The notes: a model not told the origin generated them from the sequence alone. A DNA stretch of 64,000 nt from Bordetella bronchialis (GCF_001676705.1 NZ_CP016170.1:806001-870000), one strand, 5' to 3'; numbered from the stretch's first letter, positions 41,954 through 51,931 are shown. Program-made: numbers and translations.

Positions 41954-43621
41954 ATGGAATTCTTTATCGCCAATCTGGCGCCCATCATGTTCGCCACCCT
42001 GGTGGTGTTCCTGCTGCTGGGCTTTCCGGTGGCCTTCGCGCTGGCGGCCAACGGCATCCTGTACGGGCTGATCGGCATCGAGCTGGGGCTGCTGACGCCG
42101 GCGCTGTTCCAGGCGCTGCCGCAGCGGGTGTTCGGCATCATCTCCAACGACACGCTGCTGGCGGTGCCGTTCTTCACGCTGATGGGGCTGGTGCTGGAGC
42201 GATCCGGCATGGCCGAGGACCTGCTGGAGACCATCGGGCAGCTGTTCGGCACCATCCGCGGGGGCCTGGCCTTCGCGGTGGTGTTCGTGGGCGCGATGCT
42301 GGCGGCCACCACGGGCGTGGTGTCGGCCTCGGTGATCTCCATGGGGCTGATCTCGCTGCCCATCATGCTGCGCTACGGCTACGACCGGCGGCTGGCCAGC
42401 GGGGTGATCGCCGCTTCGGGGACCTTGTCGCAGATCATCCCGCCGTCGCTGGTGCTGATCATCCTGGCCGACCAGCTGGGCCGGTCCATCGGCGACATGT
42501 ACCGCGCGGCCATGGTGCCGGGCTTCGTGCTGGCGGGGCTGTACGTGGTGTACGTGGCCATCATGTGCGTGATCAAGCCGGCCTCGGCGCCGGCGCTGCC
42601 CGAGGAGGCGCGGCGCTTTCGCGAGGCCAACGGCACGCGCGGGGGCCGCTCGCTGCTGGTGCTGATGGCCATCTCCGTGGCGGTGGCCTGGGCGCTGGGC
42701 CAGTGGATGGAGAACGACACGGCGCCGGCCGACGAGCGCATCGTGCTCAGCCTGCTGCTGTGGGGGCTGACGGCCTTCGTGATCGCCATCGTCAACAAGG
42801 TGCTGCGCCTGGGGCTGTTGTCGGCGCTGGCCGAGCGGGTCACCTTCGTGATGATCCCGCCGCTGTTCCTGATCTTCCTGGTGCTGGGCACGATCTTCAT
42901 CGGCGTGGCCACGCCCACCGAGGGCGGGGCGATGGGCGCGGTCGGGGCGATCGCCATGGCGGTGGCGCGCAAGCGGCTGACGCTGAACCTGCTCAAGCAG
43001 GCGATGGACACGACCACCAAGCTGTCGTGCTTCGTGGTGTTCATCCTGGTGGGCTCCACGGTGTTCGGCCTGACCTTCCGCGGCGTGAACGGCGACCTGT
43101 GGGTGGAGCACCTGCTGACCGGCCTGCCGGGCGGGCAGTGGGGCTTTCTGATCGTGGTCAGCGTGCTGACCTTCGTGCTGGCGTTTTTCCTGGACTTCTT
43201 CGAGCTGGCCTTCATCATCGTGCCGCTGCTCGGGCCGGTGGCCGACAAGATGGGCATAGACCTGATCTGGTTCGGGGTGATCCTGGCGGTGAACATGCAG
43301 ACCTCGTTCATGCATCCGCCCTTCGGCTTTGCCTTGTTCTACCTGCGCTCGGTCGCGCCCAAGGATCCGTACCGCGACAAGGTGACCGGGCGCACGATCG
43401 CGCCGGTGACCACCGGGCAGATCTATTGGGGCTCGGTGCCGTTCATCGTCATCCAGCTGCTGATGGTGGCCGCGGTGATGCTGATGCCCGCCATGGTGAT
43501 GCACTACAAGGGCGACCAGTCCCAGGTCGATCCGGCGTCCGTGAAGATAGACGTGCAGGGCGGCTACGGCGGCAGCGTCTACGGCGGCGGCCAGGACGAT
43601 CCGGGGGCGGCCTTCAAGTAA
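41954..43621 (+). CDS. dctM: TRAP transporter large permease DctM
   Basis: A 555-residue permease, longer than most DctM (about 430), with an inserted loop and extra helices around residues 205-300 (PEEARRFREANGTRGGRSLL onward). Core marks: FFTLMGLVLERSGMAEDLLETIGQLFG, ASGTLSQIIPPSLVLIILADQLG, and GVATPTEGGAMGAVGA. The longer form matches permeases paired with TakP-like receptors. A strong intrinsic terminator follows. Confidence 0.9.
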   Translation: MEFFIANLAPIMFATLVVFLLLGFPVAFALAANGILYGLIGIELGLLTPALFQALPQRVFGIISNDTLLAVPFFTLMGLVLERSGMAEDLLETIGQLFGTIRGGLAFAVVFVGAMLAATTGVVSASVISMGLISLPIMLRYGYDRRLASGVIAASGTLSQIIPPSLVLIILADQLGRSIGDMYRAAMVPGFVLAGLYVVYVAIMCVIKPASAPALPEEARRFREANGTRGGRSLLVLMAISVAVAWALGQWMENDTAPADERIVLSLLLWGLTAFVIAIVNKVLRLGLLSALAERVTFVMIPPLFLIFLVLGTIFIGVATPTEGGAMGAVGAIAMAVARKRLTLNLLKQAMDTTTKLSCFVVFILVGSTVFGLTFRGVNGDLWVEHLLTGLPGGQWGFLIVVSVLTFVLAFFLDFFELAFIIVPLLGPVADKMGIDLIWFGVILAVNMQTSFMHPPFGFALFYLRSVAPKDPYRDKVTGRTIAPVTTGQIYWGSVPFIVIQLLMVAAVMLMPAMVMHYKGDQSQVDPASVKIDVQGGYGGSVYGGGQDDPGAAFK

Positions 43622-43646
43622 GGCAGCCACGGCGTAGCGGTGCCGC

Positions 43647-43687
43647 GAACGGCGGCGGGGCAGGCGGCCCCGCCGCCGTTCTTCTTT
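43647..43687 (+). terminator. Rho-independent terminator after dctM
   Basis: A perfect 14-bp stem (43647-43660 with 43668-43681), 7-nt loop CAGGCGG, followed by TTCTTT at 43682-43687. It is the clearest intrinsic terminator in the window and ends the dctPQM operon. Confidence 0.85.
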
Positions 43688-43747
43688 GCGGTGCCACGGC
43701 GCCCGGGGCCGTACACTGGACGTCCCGGAACCCGCTTGTGCACTGCC

Positions 43748-44317
43748 ATGGCAGCCTCGATCCGCCTGCTGATGTTCGCCGTCCTGGCCGTGGCGGCGTG
43801 GTGGGCCTGGCCGCGCCTGCCCGACCCCTGGCGCGCGCCCTGGCATATGGCCCGCCTTGCCTTGCAGGATCCGCCCGCGTCGCTGCCCGTGCCGGTGCGC
43901 GGCGTCGCGCCGCGCCAACTGGCCGATACCTGGAACGCCGCGCGTTCCGAGGGCCGCCGGCACCAGGGCGTCGACATCTTCGCGCCGCGCGGCACGCCCG
44001 TGACCAGCACCACCGAAGGCATCGTCACGCGGGTGGGCACCAACCGGCTGGGCGGCAAGGTGGTGTGGGTGCTGGGGCCGGGCCGCCAGATGCATTACTA
44101 CGCCCATCTGGATGGCTACGCCGATGTCCGCTGGGGCACGCACGTCATGCCGGGCAGCGTCCTGGGCTATGTCGGCAATACCGGCAACGCCCAGGGCACG
44201 CCGCCGCACCTGCACTACGGCATCTATCCGGCGGGCGGCGCCATCAATCCCTATCCCTTGCTGGCCGGCCCCAGCGCGCGCGCCTCGGCGCCGCCTCCGC
44301 CTTCCGATAGCGATTGA
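43748..44317 (+). CDS. M23 family metallopeptidase
   Basis: A 189-residue protein with one N-terminal membrane helix (LLMFAVLAVAAWWAW) acting as anchor or signal. The C-terminal LytM domain has the zinc motifs H-x3-D in RRHQGVDIFAPRGTPV and the H-x-H in PPHLHYG. It probably cuts peptidoglycan cross-links in the periplasm or acts on another glycyl peptide. It has no LysM or coiled-coil partner domain. The ATG at 43748 is the first plausible start. Confidence 0.85.
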   Translation: MAASIRLLMFAVLAVAAWWAWPRLPDPWRAPWHMARLALQDPPASLPVPVRGVAPRQLADTWNAARSEGRRHQGVDIFAPRGTPVTSTTEGIVTRVGTNRLGGKVVWVLGPGRQMHYYAHLDGYADVRWGTHVMPGSVLGYVGNTGNAQGTPPHLHYGIYPAGGAINPYPLLAGPSARASAPPPPSDSD

Positions 44318-44485
44318 GGATCCGTCCCGGCGTCCGGGGCGATACGCGGCCGGTGCTGCCATGCGCCGCCAAATGGCGCTATCGTGGCCCCGGGGCGAGG
44401 GCGCGGCATTGGCCGCCCGGCCGGGTATCCGCGGATACCGGCACGCCGGGGGCGCCGCGGCATTCTTTCACAACAGGAGAGAACG

Positions 44486-45505
44486 ATGCCGACCATGAAG
44501 GCAGTGCAGGTAGCGCAAGCGAACGGTCCGCTGGAGCTCGTCGACCGCGAGTTGCCGGAGCCCGGCGCGGGACAGGTGCGGGTCAAGGTGCAGGCTTGCG
44601 GAATATGCCATAGCGATTCGCTGACCAAGGAAGGCCTGTGGCCGGGCTTGCGGTATCCCCGCGTGCCGGGCCATGAGATCGCCGGCGTGATCGACAAGCT
44701 GGGCACCGGCGTGCAGGGCTGGCAGGCCGGCCAGCGCGTCGGCGTGGGCTGGCACGGCGGCCATTGCGGCCATTGCGAAAACTGCCGCCATGGCGATTTC
44801 GTGCTGTGCGAGAACGGGCAGGTGCCGGGCATCAGCTACGACGGCGGTTACGCCGAATACATGGTGGCGCCCCAGGAAGCGCTGGCGCGCATGCCCGACG
44901 ACCTGGCCGATGTCGACGCCGCGCCGCTGCTGTGCGCCGGCATCACGACCTTCAATGCCTTGCGCAACAGTGGCGCGCGCGCGGGCGACGTGGCAGCCAT
45001 CCTGGGCATCGGCGGGCTGGGGCATCTGGGCGTGCAGTTCGCGCGCAAGATGGGATTCGTCACGGTGGCCATTGCCCGGGGCCAGGACAAGGCGCCGCTG
45101 GCGCGCGAACTGGGGGCGCATCACTATGTCGATAGCGCGGCCCAGGACGTGGGCGAGGCCCTGCGCGCCCTGGGCGGCGCCCGGGTGATCCTGGCCACGG
45201 TGACCAGCGGCAAGGCCATGAGCGCCGCCATCGGCGGACTGGGCCGCAACGGCAAGCTGATCATGGTGGGCATTTCGCAGGAGCCGGTGGAGGTCCCCGT
45301 GGCGCAGTTCATCATGGGCCGCAACACCGTGCAGGGCTGGCCGTCCGGCACCGCGGCGGACTCGCAGGAAACGCTGGCGTTCAGCGCCTTGTCCGGGGTG
45401 AAGCCGATGATCGAGCAATTCCCGCTGTCCCGCGCGGCCGAGGCCTACGAGCGGATGATGAGCGGCAAGGCGCGCTTTCGGGTGGTGCTGACGCCGGGCG
45501 GATGA
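44486..45505 (+). CDS. Zinc-dependent alcohol dehydrogenase
   Basis: A 339-residue MDR-family alcohol dehydrogenase. It has the catalytic zinc ligands in CGICHSD and GHEIAG, the structural-zinc cysteine cluster GHCGHCENCRHGDFVLC, and the coenzyme motif GIGGLGHLGVQFAR. It oxidises alcohols or reduces aldehydes with NAD(P). AGGAGA lies 5 bp before the ATG at 44486; the frame is open further upstream without homology. It is convergent with the ALDH gene, and a hairpin lies between. Confidence 0.88.
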   Translation: MPTMKAVQVAQANGPLELVDRELPEPGAGQVRVKVQACGICHSDSLTKEGLWPGLRYPRVPGHEIAGVIDKLGTGVQGWQAGQRVGVGWHGGHCGHCENCRHGDFVLCENGQVPGISYDGGYAEYMVAPQEALARMPDDLADVDAAPLLCAGITTFNALRNSGARAGDVAAILGIGGLGHLGVQFARKMGFVTVAIARGQDKAPLARELGAHHYVDSAAQDVGEALRALGGARVILATVTSGKAMSAAIGGLGRNGKLIMVGISQEPVEVPVAQFIMGRNTVQGWPSGTAADSQETLAFSALSGVKPMIEQFPLSRAAEAYERMMSGKARFRVVLTPGG

Positions 45506-45529
45506 AGGGGGCGGACCCGGGCGGGCGGA

Positions 45530-45557
45530 CCCTGGCGGGCGGACCGGCCCGCCAGGG
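45530..45557. terminator. 11-bp hairpin between the alcohol and aldehyde dehydrogenase genes
   Basis: CCCTGGCGGGC (45530-45540) and GCCCGCCAGGG (45547-45557) form a perfect stem with a 6-nt loop, in the gap between the convergent genes. It is a likely bidirectional terminator. Confidence 0.6.
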
Positions 45558-45656
45558 CTGGCCGGCGCCCGCGCCGGGGTGCGCCGCGCCGGCGTGCGCC
45601 GCGCCGTCATCCAGGACAATGTCCTGCCGTGACGGACCGCGCGGCGCCGGCTCGCG

Positions 45657-47129
45657 CTATGCCAGCCCGCCCTGGCACAGGTACTTGATGGAAAGATAGT
45701 CGTCCAGGCCGTACTTCGATCCCTCGCGGCCGTAGCCCGATTCCTTCACGCCGCCGAAGGGCGCGGCTTCGGAGGCCAGCGCTCCCTCATTGATGCCGAC
45801 GATGCCCGATTCCAGCGCGCGCGATACGCGCTCGATGCGCCGCAGGTCCTGGGTGTAGAAATACGAGGCCAGCCCGAAGGGCGTATCGTTGGCGGCGGCC
45901 ACGGCCTGGGCTTCGTCGTCGAAGCGGAACAGCGGGACGACCGGCCCGAAGGTTTCCTCGCCGCACAGGACCATGGAGGCGTCCGCCTCGCCCAGCACCG
46001 TGGGGGCGTAGTAGTTGGGGCCGAGCTCGGTCAGCCGCTTGCCGCCCGTCAGCACGCGGGCGCCGCGTTCGCGCGCATCGTCCACATGGCGCGCGATCTT
46101 GTCGACCGCGCGTGCGTTGATCATGGGGCCGATCTGGCTGGCGGCATCCGTGGCCGGACCGACGCGCAGGGCCGCTACCTGCTCGCACAGCATCTCCGCG
46201 TAGCGGTCGTACACGGCGGAATGCACATAGACGCGATTGGGGCAGACGCAGGTTTGGCCGCCATTGCGGAACTTGGCGGCCATGACGCCGGCGACGGCGG
46301 CTTTAAGGTCGGCGTCCTCGAACACGATGAAGGGCGCGTTGCCGCCCAGCTCCAGCGACAGTTTCTTCAGCGTCGCGGCGGATTCGCGCGCCAGGTGCTT
46401 GCCCACGGGCGTGGAACCGGTGAACGTGATCTTGCGCACGCGCGTATCCTCCAGCCAAGCGCCGACGGTCTCGGACGCGCGCTCGCGGGATGCCGTCAGC
46501 AGGTTGAGCACACCGGGCGGAAAACCGGCTTCCTGTCCCAGTTGCGCCAGGGCCAGGGCGGTCAGCGGCGTGTCCTCGGCCGGCTTGCCCACGACGGTGC
46601 AGCCGGCGGCCAGGGCCGGCGCGATCTTGCGCGCGATCATGGCCAGCGGGAAATTCCACGGCGTGATGGCGGCCACCACCCCGATGGGCTCCTTGATCGC
46701 CGTCATGCGCTTGCCGCGCTGCTGGTCCGGGATGATGTCGCCATAGATGCGGGTGGCTTCGTCGGCAAACCATGCCACGTAGGAGGCGCCGTAGGCGACC
46801 TCCCCACGCGCCTCCGCCAGGGGCTTGCCCTGTTCCGTGGATATGAGCGTGGCCAGGGCGTCCTGGTTGTCCAGGATCAGCGCGTGCCAGCGGCGCAGCA
46901 GTTCGGCGCGCTCGCGCGGCAGGCGGGCGCGCCAGCCGGGCAGGGCGGCCGCGGCCGCATCGGCGGCGGCGCGGGCATCGTCCGGGCCGCTATCGGGAAC
47001 GTCGGCGATCCGTCTGCCGGTGGCGGGGTCGATGACGGCGAAGCGGCGCTGGCCGCGTCCCGGCACCCAGGCGCCATCGATGAAATTGGCCTCGCGTATC
47101 AGCCTGCCTGCGTCGGCGTGTGTGGTCAT
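45657..47129 (-). CDS. gabD: NAD(P)-dependent aldehyde dehydrogenase, succinate-semialdehyde type
   Basis: A 490-residue full-length ALDH of the GabD group. Marks: NFIDGAWVPG, AAITPWNFPLAMIARKIAPALAAGC, FTGSTPVGKHLA, catalytic Glu in LELGGNAPF, and catalytic Cys in FRNGGQTCVCPNRVYV. It oxidises succinate semialdehyde or a close semialdehyde such as 2-oxoglutarate semialdehyde. Here it is the last gene after a sugar-acid dehydratase and an aldolase, so the second substrate is attractive. The ATG at 47129 matches family N-termini. Confidence 0.85.
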   Translation of the reverse strand: MTTHADAGRLIREANFIDGAWVPGRGQRRFAVIDPATGRRIADVPDSGPDDARAAADAAAAALPGWRARLPRERAELLRRWHALILDNQDALATLISTEQGKPLAEARGEVAYGASYVAWFADEATRIYGDIIPDQQRGKRMTAIKEPIGVVAAITPWNFPLAMIARKIAPALAAGCTVVGKPAEDTPLTALALAQLGQEAGFPPGVLNLLTASRERASETVGAWLEDTRVRKITFTGSTPVGKHLARESAATLKKLSLELGGNAPFIVFEDADLKAAVAGVMAAKFRNGGQTCVCPNRVYVHSAVYDRYAEMLCEQVAALRVGPATDAASQIGPMINARAVDKIARHVDDARERGARVLTGGKRLTELGPNYYAPTVLGEADASMVLCGEETFGPVVPLFRFDDEAQAVAAANDTPFGLASYFYTQDLRRIERVSRALESGIVGINEGALASEAAPFGGVKESGYGREGSKYGLDDYLSIKYLCQGGLA

Positions 47130-47279
47130 GCTGCGTGTCTCCGTTATGGGGGCGGGTTGGCGCCGCGGGGGGATGGCGGGCGGCGGATCCCACAATGTAG
47201 CGGATCCGGCGCGGCCGGCGGACACCGGCGGTCCGTCCGCGGCACTGTGCGACCGGCAACTTGTGTCGGGCGGCCGCGG

Positions 47280-48044
47280 TCAGCAGTCGAAATCCCGCGC
47301 CAGCTTGCGCGCCGCGCCGGCGAACAGCAGGACATCCACGCCGGTCGCCACGAAGGTGCAGCCCAGTTCCAGGTAGCGCCGCGCCAGCGCGGGATCGGAG
47401 GTCAGCGTGCCGGCGGCCTTGCCGGAGGCCACGATGGTGCGCATCGCGGCCTCGATGGCTGCCTGGACCTGCGGATGGCCGGGATTGCCGCGGTGCCCCA
47501 TGGAGGCGGCCAGGTCCGCGGGGCCGATGAATACGCCGTCCACGCCGTCGGTGCCGCACAGCGCGGGCAGGTTCTGCAGGGCGGTGACGGTTTCCGCCTG
47601 CACCAGAAGGCAGATTTCGTCGTCCGCCACCGCCAGGTAATCGCCGCGCAAGCTCCATTGCGATGCGCGCCCCACCGCGCTGCCCACGCCACGGACGCCG
47701 CGCGGCGGATAGCGCGTGGCGGCGACCAGCGCGCGGGCCTGTTCCGCCGTGTCCACCATGGGCACCAGCAGGGTGCGCGCGCCGATATCCAGCATGCGCT
47801 TGATGCGCGCGGGATCGCTGTCGACCACGCGCACGACGGGCTGCGACGGATAGGCGGCGATGGCTTGCAGCGCCTGCAGCGTGCTGCGCATATCGTTGGG
47901 TGCGTGCTCGCCGTCGATCAGCAGCCAGTGGAAACCCGCGGTGGCCGCGACTTCCGCCAGATAGGGGTCGGCCATGGAAAGCCACAGGCCGATGCGCGGC
48001 GTACCGGCCGCCAGGGCGGATTTGAAGGGATTCAGGGCAGGCAT
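47280..48044 (-). CDS. HpcH/HpaI-type aldolase
   Basis: A 254-residue class II aldolase of the HpaI/GarL group. It shows [62 protein letters not shown] (with catalytic Arg), [11 protein letters not shown] with metal-binding Glu, and [14 protein letters not shown] with metal-binding Asp. It cleaves a 2-keto-3-deoxy-acid to pyruvate (or releases it by retro-aldol). Next to a UxaA/GarD-like dehydratase it probably splits a 2-keto-3-deoxy sugar acid. Confidence 0.87.
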   Translation of the reverse strand: MPALNPFKSALAAGTPRIGLWLSMADPYLAEVAATAGFHWLLIDGEHAPNDMRSTLQALQAIAAYPSQPVVRVVDSDPARIKRMLDIGARTLLVPMVDTAEQARALVAATRYPPRGVRGVGSAVGRASQWSLRGDYLAVADDEICLLVQAETVTALQNLPALCGTDGVDGVFIGPADLAASMGHRGNPGHPQVQAAIEAAMRTIVASGKAAGTLTSDPALARRYLELGCTFVATGVDVLLFAGAARKLARDFDC

Positions 48045-48135
48045 GGATGCGCCTCGACAAATAGGACGATGGGGGAAACGCGCCGCGTTGCCGGGGCCGG
48101 CCGTCGGTGGCCCGCCGCGCGGCGCGCCGTTCGGT

Positions 48136-49659
48136 TCAACTGACGATGCCCAGGTGCCAGGGCACGAATTCATGGTCGCCCAGGCCCAGCAGCTCGCTCT
48201 TGGTGCGCTGCCCCGACGCGGCCTGCAGGATCCGGTCGAAGATGACCTGGCCCATCTGCGCGACGCTCAGCGCGCCGTCCAGCACGGGGCCGCAATCGAT
48301 GTCCATGTCTTCCTCCAGGCGGCGGTACATGGGCGTGTTGCTGGCCAGCTTCAGCGTCGGCGCCGGCTTGGAGCCGAACATCGAGCCCCTGCCGGTGGTG
48401 AAGCAGATCAGGTTCGCGCCGCTGGCGATCTGTCCCGTGACGGCGACCGGGTCGTAGCCCGGGGAATCCATGAAGACCAGGCCGGCCCGGTCTATCGGCT
48501 CGGCGTATTCGTACACCGCCTGCAAGGGCGTGCTGCCGCCTTTCATGGCCGAGCCCAGCGATTTCTCGAAGATATTCGCCAGGCCGCCCTGCTGGTTGCC
48601 ATGGCCGACCTTGCCGTTGAACTGGGCGTTCTGCCCCGCGGCGTAGCGTTCCCACCATGCCAGCCTGGCCAGCAGTTTTTCGCCGACCTCGCGGCTGACG
48701 GCGCGCCGCGTCAGCAGGTATTCCACGCCATGGATCTCCGGCGTTTCGGACAGGATGGCCGTGCCGCCGTGCCGCACCAGGATATCCATCGCCGCACCCA
48801 GCGCCGGGTTGGCCGTGATGCCGGAGAAGCCGTCCGAGCCGCCGCATTCCAGGCCTATCTTCAGGTGGCGCGCGGGGACTTCGGTGCGGCGGCAGGCGTT
48901 GGCGGCGGGCAGCATGTCCTGGATGGCCGCGATGCCGGCCGCGATGGTCGCCCGCGTGCCGCCGGTGTCCTGCATGACCAGCGTGCGCACGCGGGGATCG
49001 CCGGCCAGGCCTTGGGTATCGACCAGCGCGTCGACCTGGTTGCGCTCGCATCCCAGGCCGACGATCAGCACGCCGGCCAGGTTGGGATGCCGCGCGTAGC
49101 CGGCCAGCGTGCGCCGCAGCACGTCGAAGTGCTCGCTGGGCGAGGACATGCCGCAGCCGCTGGTGTGCGCGAAGGCCGCGACGCCGTCGACATTGGGATA
49201 GCCGGCCAGCCGCGCGGCGTCGAAATGCGCCGCGATGGATTTGATCGCCGTGGCGGAGCAATTGACCGACGACAGGATGCCGATGAAATTGCGCGTCCCC
49301 ACGCGGCCGTCCGCGCGCACGTACCCCATGAAGCGGGCCTGTCGCGCTTCCGGCAGAAGGGCCACGGGCACGGCGTCCTGTCCGAATGCCGGATCCCGAT
49401 GGAAATCGGCCAGCTCCACGTTATGGGTGTGTACGTGGTCGCCGGCCTCGATGTCGCGGCCCGCCACGCCGATGATGACGTCGTACTTGCGCACGGCTTC
49501 GCCGCGGGCGATGCGCCGGGCGGCGATCTTGTGGCCCGCCGGCACCTGGGCGCGTATGCGCAGATCGTGGCCGGGCACGGATTGGCCCAGGCCCAGGCGC
49601 TCGCGGGCGATCAGCACATTGTCGTTGGGATGCAAGCGGATAAGCGGGGATGGCGTCAC
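48136..49659 (-). CDS. UxaA/GarD family sugar-acid dehydratase
   Basis: A 507-residue full-length protein with the N-terminal SAF domain (about 1-95, ending [14 protein letters not shown]) fused to the C-terminal dehydratase domain, as in altronate and galactarate dehydratases. Marks: [68 protein letters not shown], and [17 protein letters not shown]. It removes water from an aldonate or aldarate. It lies between the Bug receptor and the aldolase, fitting a sugar-acid route. Confidence 0.88.
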   Translation of the reverse strand: MTPSPLIRLHPNDNVLIARERLGLGQSVPGHDLRIRAQVPAGHKIAARRIARGEAVRKYDVIIGVAGRDIEAGDHVHTHNVELADFHRDPAFGQDAVPVALLPEARQARFMGYVRADGRVGTRNFIGILSSVNCSATAIKSIAAHFDAARLAGYPNVDGVAAFAHTSGCGMSSPSEHFDVLRRTLAGYARHPNLAGVLIVGLGCERNQVDALVDTQGLAGDPRVRTLVMQDTGGTRATIAAGIAAIQDMLPAANACRRTEVPARHLKIGLECGGSDGFSGITANPALGAAMDILVRHGGTAILSETPEIHGVEYLLTRRAVSREVGEKLLARLAWWERYAAGQNAQFNGKVGHGNQQGGLANIFEKSLGSAMKGGSTPLQAVYEYAEPIDRAGLVFMDSPGYDPVAVTGQIASGANLICFTTGRGSMFGSKPAPTLKLASNTPMYRRLEEDMDIDCGPVLDGALSVAQMGQVIFDRILQAASGQRTKSELLGLGDHEFVPWHLGIVS

Positions 49660-49662
49660 GGT

Positions 49663-50664
49663 TCAGCTCTGCTGCAGCATGGCCTTCAGGCGCAGGCGTT
49701 CGATCAATCGGGTTTCCTGGCCATAGACCTGGGCGACGTAGCGCTGGTAGTCCGGCCCGTCCAGGTACATGACCGGCGCATCCAGCTTGTCGGCGATCTG
49801 CCTGAATTCCTCGCTGGCGACCGCCTTGCGGAAGGCCTCGCGCAGGACCTGTTCCACGGCGGGATCCAGTCCCTTGGGCGCGCCCACGCCGTTGGGCGCA
49901 TCGACCACGACGTCGTAGCCCAGGTCCTTCAGCGTGGGACTGTTGTTGAAGCGCGGCGGCCGCTGCGCGCCCCAGGTCGCAAGCAGGCGCAGATTGCCGG
50001 CTTCCACCTGCGGGGCCCAGGAACTGGAGTCGGCCAGCATATCGATCTGGCCGCCCAGCAGGTCCTGCAGGGCCGGGGCGCCGCCCTTGTAGGCGATGGC
50101 GTTCAGCTGGATGCCGGCCGCCAGGGCGAACTGCTCCATGCCCACGTGCGTGGCGCCGCCCACGCCGGCATGGCCGTAGGTCACCACGCCGGGATGCGCC
50201 TTGGCGTACTGCACCATATCCGCCAGGGTCTTGAATCGCGAATCCGCCTTGACCACGATGCCGAAGGTCTGCCCGGAGGTCCGCGCGATGTAGGTGAAGT
50301 CGGTGCGGGGATCCGCGGCCAGCATGCCCAATTGCGAGAAGCGTGTCACCGAGATGGGGATCTGCCCGATGGTGTAGCCGTCCGGCTTGGCGCTGGCCAG
50401 CGCCTTCGCGCCTATCATGCCCGACGCGCCGGCGCGGTTCTCCACCACGATGGCCTGGTCCAGCGCCTTGGCCGCGGCCTGGCACAGCACGCGCATGGAC
50501 TGGTCGGCCGTGCCGCCCACGGCCCAGGGACAGATAAAGGTGATGGGGCGGTTGGGGAAGCCGGCCGCCCGCGCGCCGCGCGGCAGCAGGACGGCGGCCG
50601 CGGTGGCGGCGGCGCCCAGCAGCAGGGTGCGGCGCAGCGCTTGGATCGCAGGGTCTTTTTTCAT
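49663..50664 (-). CDS. TctC/Bug-type receptor of the sugar-acid cluster
   Basis: A 333-residue periplasmic receptor. The signal (RRTLLLGAAATAAAVLLPRGARAA) begins with a twin-arginine-like RR but is weak as a Tat motif. Bug marks: PITFICPWAVGGTADQSMRVL, IVVENRAGASGMIGAKALA, and AYKGGAPALQDLLGGQIDMLAD. GAGGAG precedes the ATG at 50664. It heads the leftward operon dehydratase-aldolase-ALDH, only 3 bp from the dehydratase start, and likely captures the sugar acid. Confidence 0.88.
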   Translation of the reverse strand: MKKDPAIQALRRTLLLGAAATAAAVLLPRGARAAGFPNRPITFICPWAVGGTADQSMRVLCQAAAKALDQAIVVENRAGASGMIGAKALASAKPDGYTIGQIPISVTRFSQLGMLAADPRTDFTYIARTSGQTFGIVVKADSRFKTLADMVQYAKAHPGVVTYGHAGVGGATHVGMEQFALAAGIQLNAIAYKGGAPALQDLLGGQIDMLADSSSWAPQVEAGNLRLLATWGAQRPPRFNNSPTLKDLGYDVVVDAPNGVGAPKGLDPAVEQVLREAFRKAVASEEFRQIADKLDAPVMYLDGPDYQRYVAQVYGQETRLIERLRLKAMLQQS

Positions 50665-50732
50665 CGTCTCCTCGCTTTCGGTTGATGGCCCGGATCTGCC
50701 GCCCGGACTTGCCCCGCATTGTGGCGGCCGAT

Positions 50733-50782
50733 TGCATAACATTCCAATCAGGAAACCGTATTGCTGCATAACATGTTGGTTA
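50733..50782. promoter_or_regulatory. LysR-type sites between the Bug operon and the divergent LysR
   Basis: The 10-mer TGCATAACAT occurs at 50733-50742 and 50765-50774, 32 bp (three helical turns) apart. The second copy runs into TAAC-N6-GTTA (50769-50782). Such phased sites between divergent genes are typical LysR-type recognition and activation sites. Confidence 0.5.
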
Positions 50783-50797
50783 AGTACACTGGCTGGC

Positions 50798-51841
50798 ATG
50801 GCCCAACTCGACCGTGTCCTGCGTAGCAACATCAAGCTGCGGCATCTGCAACTGCTGGTGGCGCTGGACCAATTCCGCCACCTGGGGCGCACCTCGGAAT
50901 TCCTGTCCGTCAGCCAGCCCGCCGTGTCACGCATGCTGACGGAAATCGAGGCCATGCTGGGCCAGGTGCTTTTCATGCGGTCGACGCGCGGCACCGAGCC
51001 CACGCAGGCCGGGGTGGCGATGGTGCGCTTCGCCCGGTCCGTGCTGGCGCAGTACGAGCGCACGCGCGACGAGATCGCCGCGCTGGAAAGCGGCGCCGCG
51101 GGCCGGGTGCGCGTGGGGGCCATGGGTGTGGCCCTGTCGCCCCTGCTGGCCGATGCGGTGGACCTGCTCAAGCGCCACAGCGCGCGCGCCACCGTGCTGG
51201 TCGAAACGGGCGACCTGACGAATCTGCTGCCCAAGCTGCGCCTGGGGGAGATCGACCTGTTCGTCGGCCGCCTGGAGCCGGGCTATGCCGCGCCGGATCT
51301 GACGACGGAAGCCTTGTACGACGAACCCATGGTGGCCGTGGTCGCGCCCGGCCATCCGCTGGCGGGCCGCCGCAAATTGTCCTGGCCGCAGCTGGCGGCC
51401 ATGCCCTGCGTGATGCCGCCACCCTGGGCTTCGCTGCGCGTCAAGCTGGAACAGCAGTTCTATCGCTATGGCGTACAGCCGCCGGAGGACATCATCGAGT
51501 CCTGGTCCTACCAGGCGGTGGCGGGCTTCGTGCGCCGGCGCGGGGCGGTCGGCTTCATGGCGGAGAGCGCGGCGCGCGAGTTCGAACAGGCCGGCACGCT
51601 GTCCGTGCTGGGGCTGGCCGTGGAGGTAGAACTGCCGGCCGTCGGCATCATCGCCCTGCGCGACGTCGTTCCAACGGCGGTATCCGAACAGTTGATGCAT
51701 TGCCTGCGGCGGGCGGCAAAGGGGCGACCGTCCCCGGGCAAGGCGGAGCCGCGGCAGCCGGCATCGCCGCGGCGGGCCGCACCGGAAAAGCCGGCATCGC
51801 CACGGGTTGCGCCGAGGAAGCCGGCATCCCCGCGCCGTTAA
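50798..51841 (+). CDS. LysR regulator, GbpR-like, with repetitive C-terminal tail
   Basis: A 347-residue LysR. The N-terminal domain NIKLRHLQLLVALDQFRHLGRTSEFLSVSQPAVSRMLTEIEAML matches the GbpR (sugar-responsive) branch. The effector domain ends near residue 305. The last 40 residues form a basic repeat tail with KPASPRR-like units three times (QPASPRRAAPE, KPASPRVAPR, KPASPRR), encoded by 30-33 bp repeats. The GbpR-like type agrees with the sugar-acid operon it faces. Confidence 0.85.
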   Translation: MAQLDRVLRSNIKLRHLQLLVALDQFRHLGRTSEFLSVSQPAVSRMLTEIEAMLGQVLFMRSTRGTEPTQAGVAMVRFARSVLAQYERTRDEIAALESGAAGRVRVGAMGVALSPLLADAVDLLKRHSARATVLVETGDLTNLLPKLRLGEIDLFVGRLEPGYAAPDLTTEALYDEPMVAVVAPGHPLAGRRKLSWPQLAAMPCVMPPPWASLRVKLEQQFYRYGVQPPEDIIESWSYQAVAGFVRRRGAVGFMAESAAREFEQAGTLSVLGLAVEVELPAVGIIALRDVVPTAVSEQLMHCLRRAAKGRPSPGKAEPRQPASPRRAAPEKPASPRVAPRKPASPRR

Positions 51842-51931
51842 GCTTCCTGTCGAGAATCTCACGGGAAATTTAATAACGGCGCCCGCTCATCCACGTATGC
51901 TGGCCGGGCCTCGCTTAAAAGGATATTGACC

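Noticed and set aside
41789..44362. An 857-codon minus-strand frame opposite dctQ-dctM
   Set aside because: It has a His/Gln/Arg-rich shadow composition; the plus strand encodes typical TRAP permeases.
46086..50685. Very long open frames on the plus strand opposite the ALDH, aldolase, dehydratase and Bug genes
   Set aside because: They lie antisense to clearly recognised families, have low-complexity Gly/Arg/Ala/His composition and no domain signature. They are a by-product of high G+C in codon position 3.
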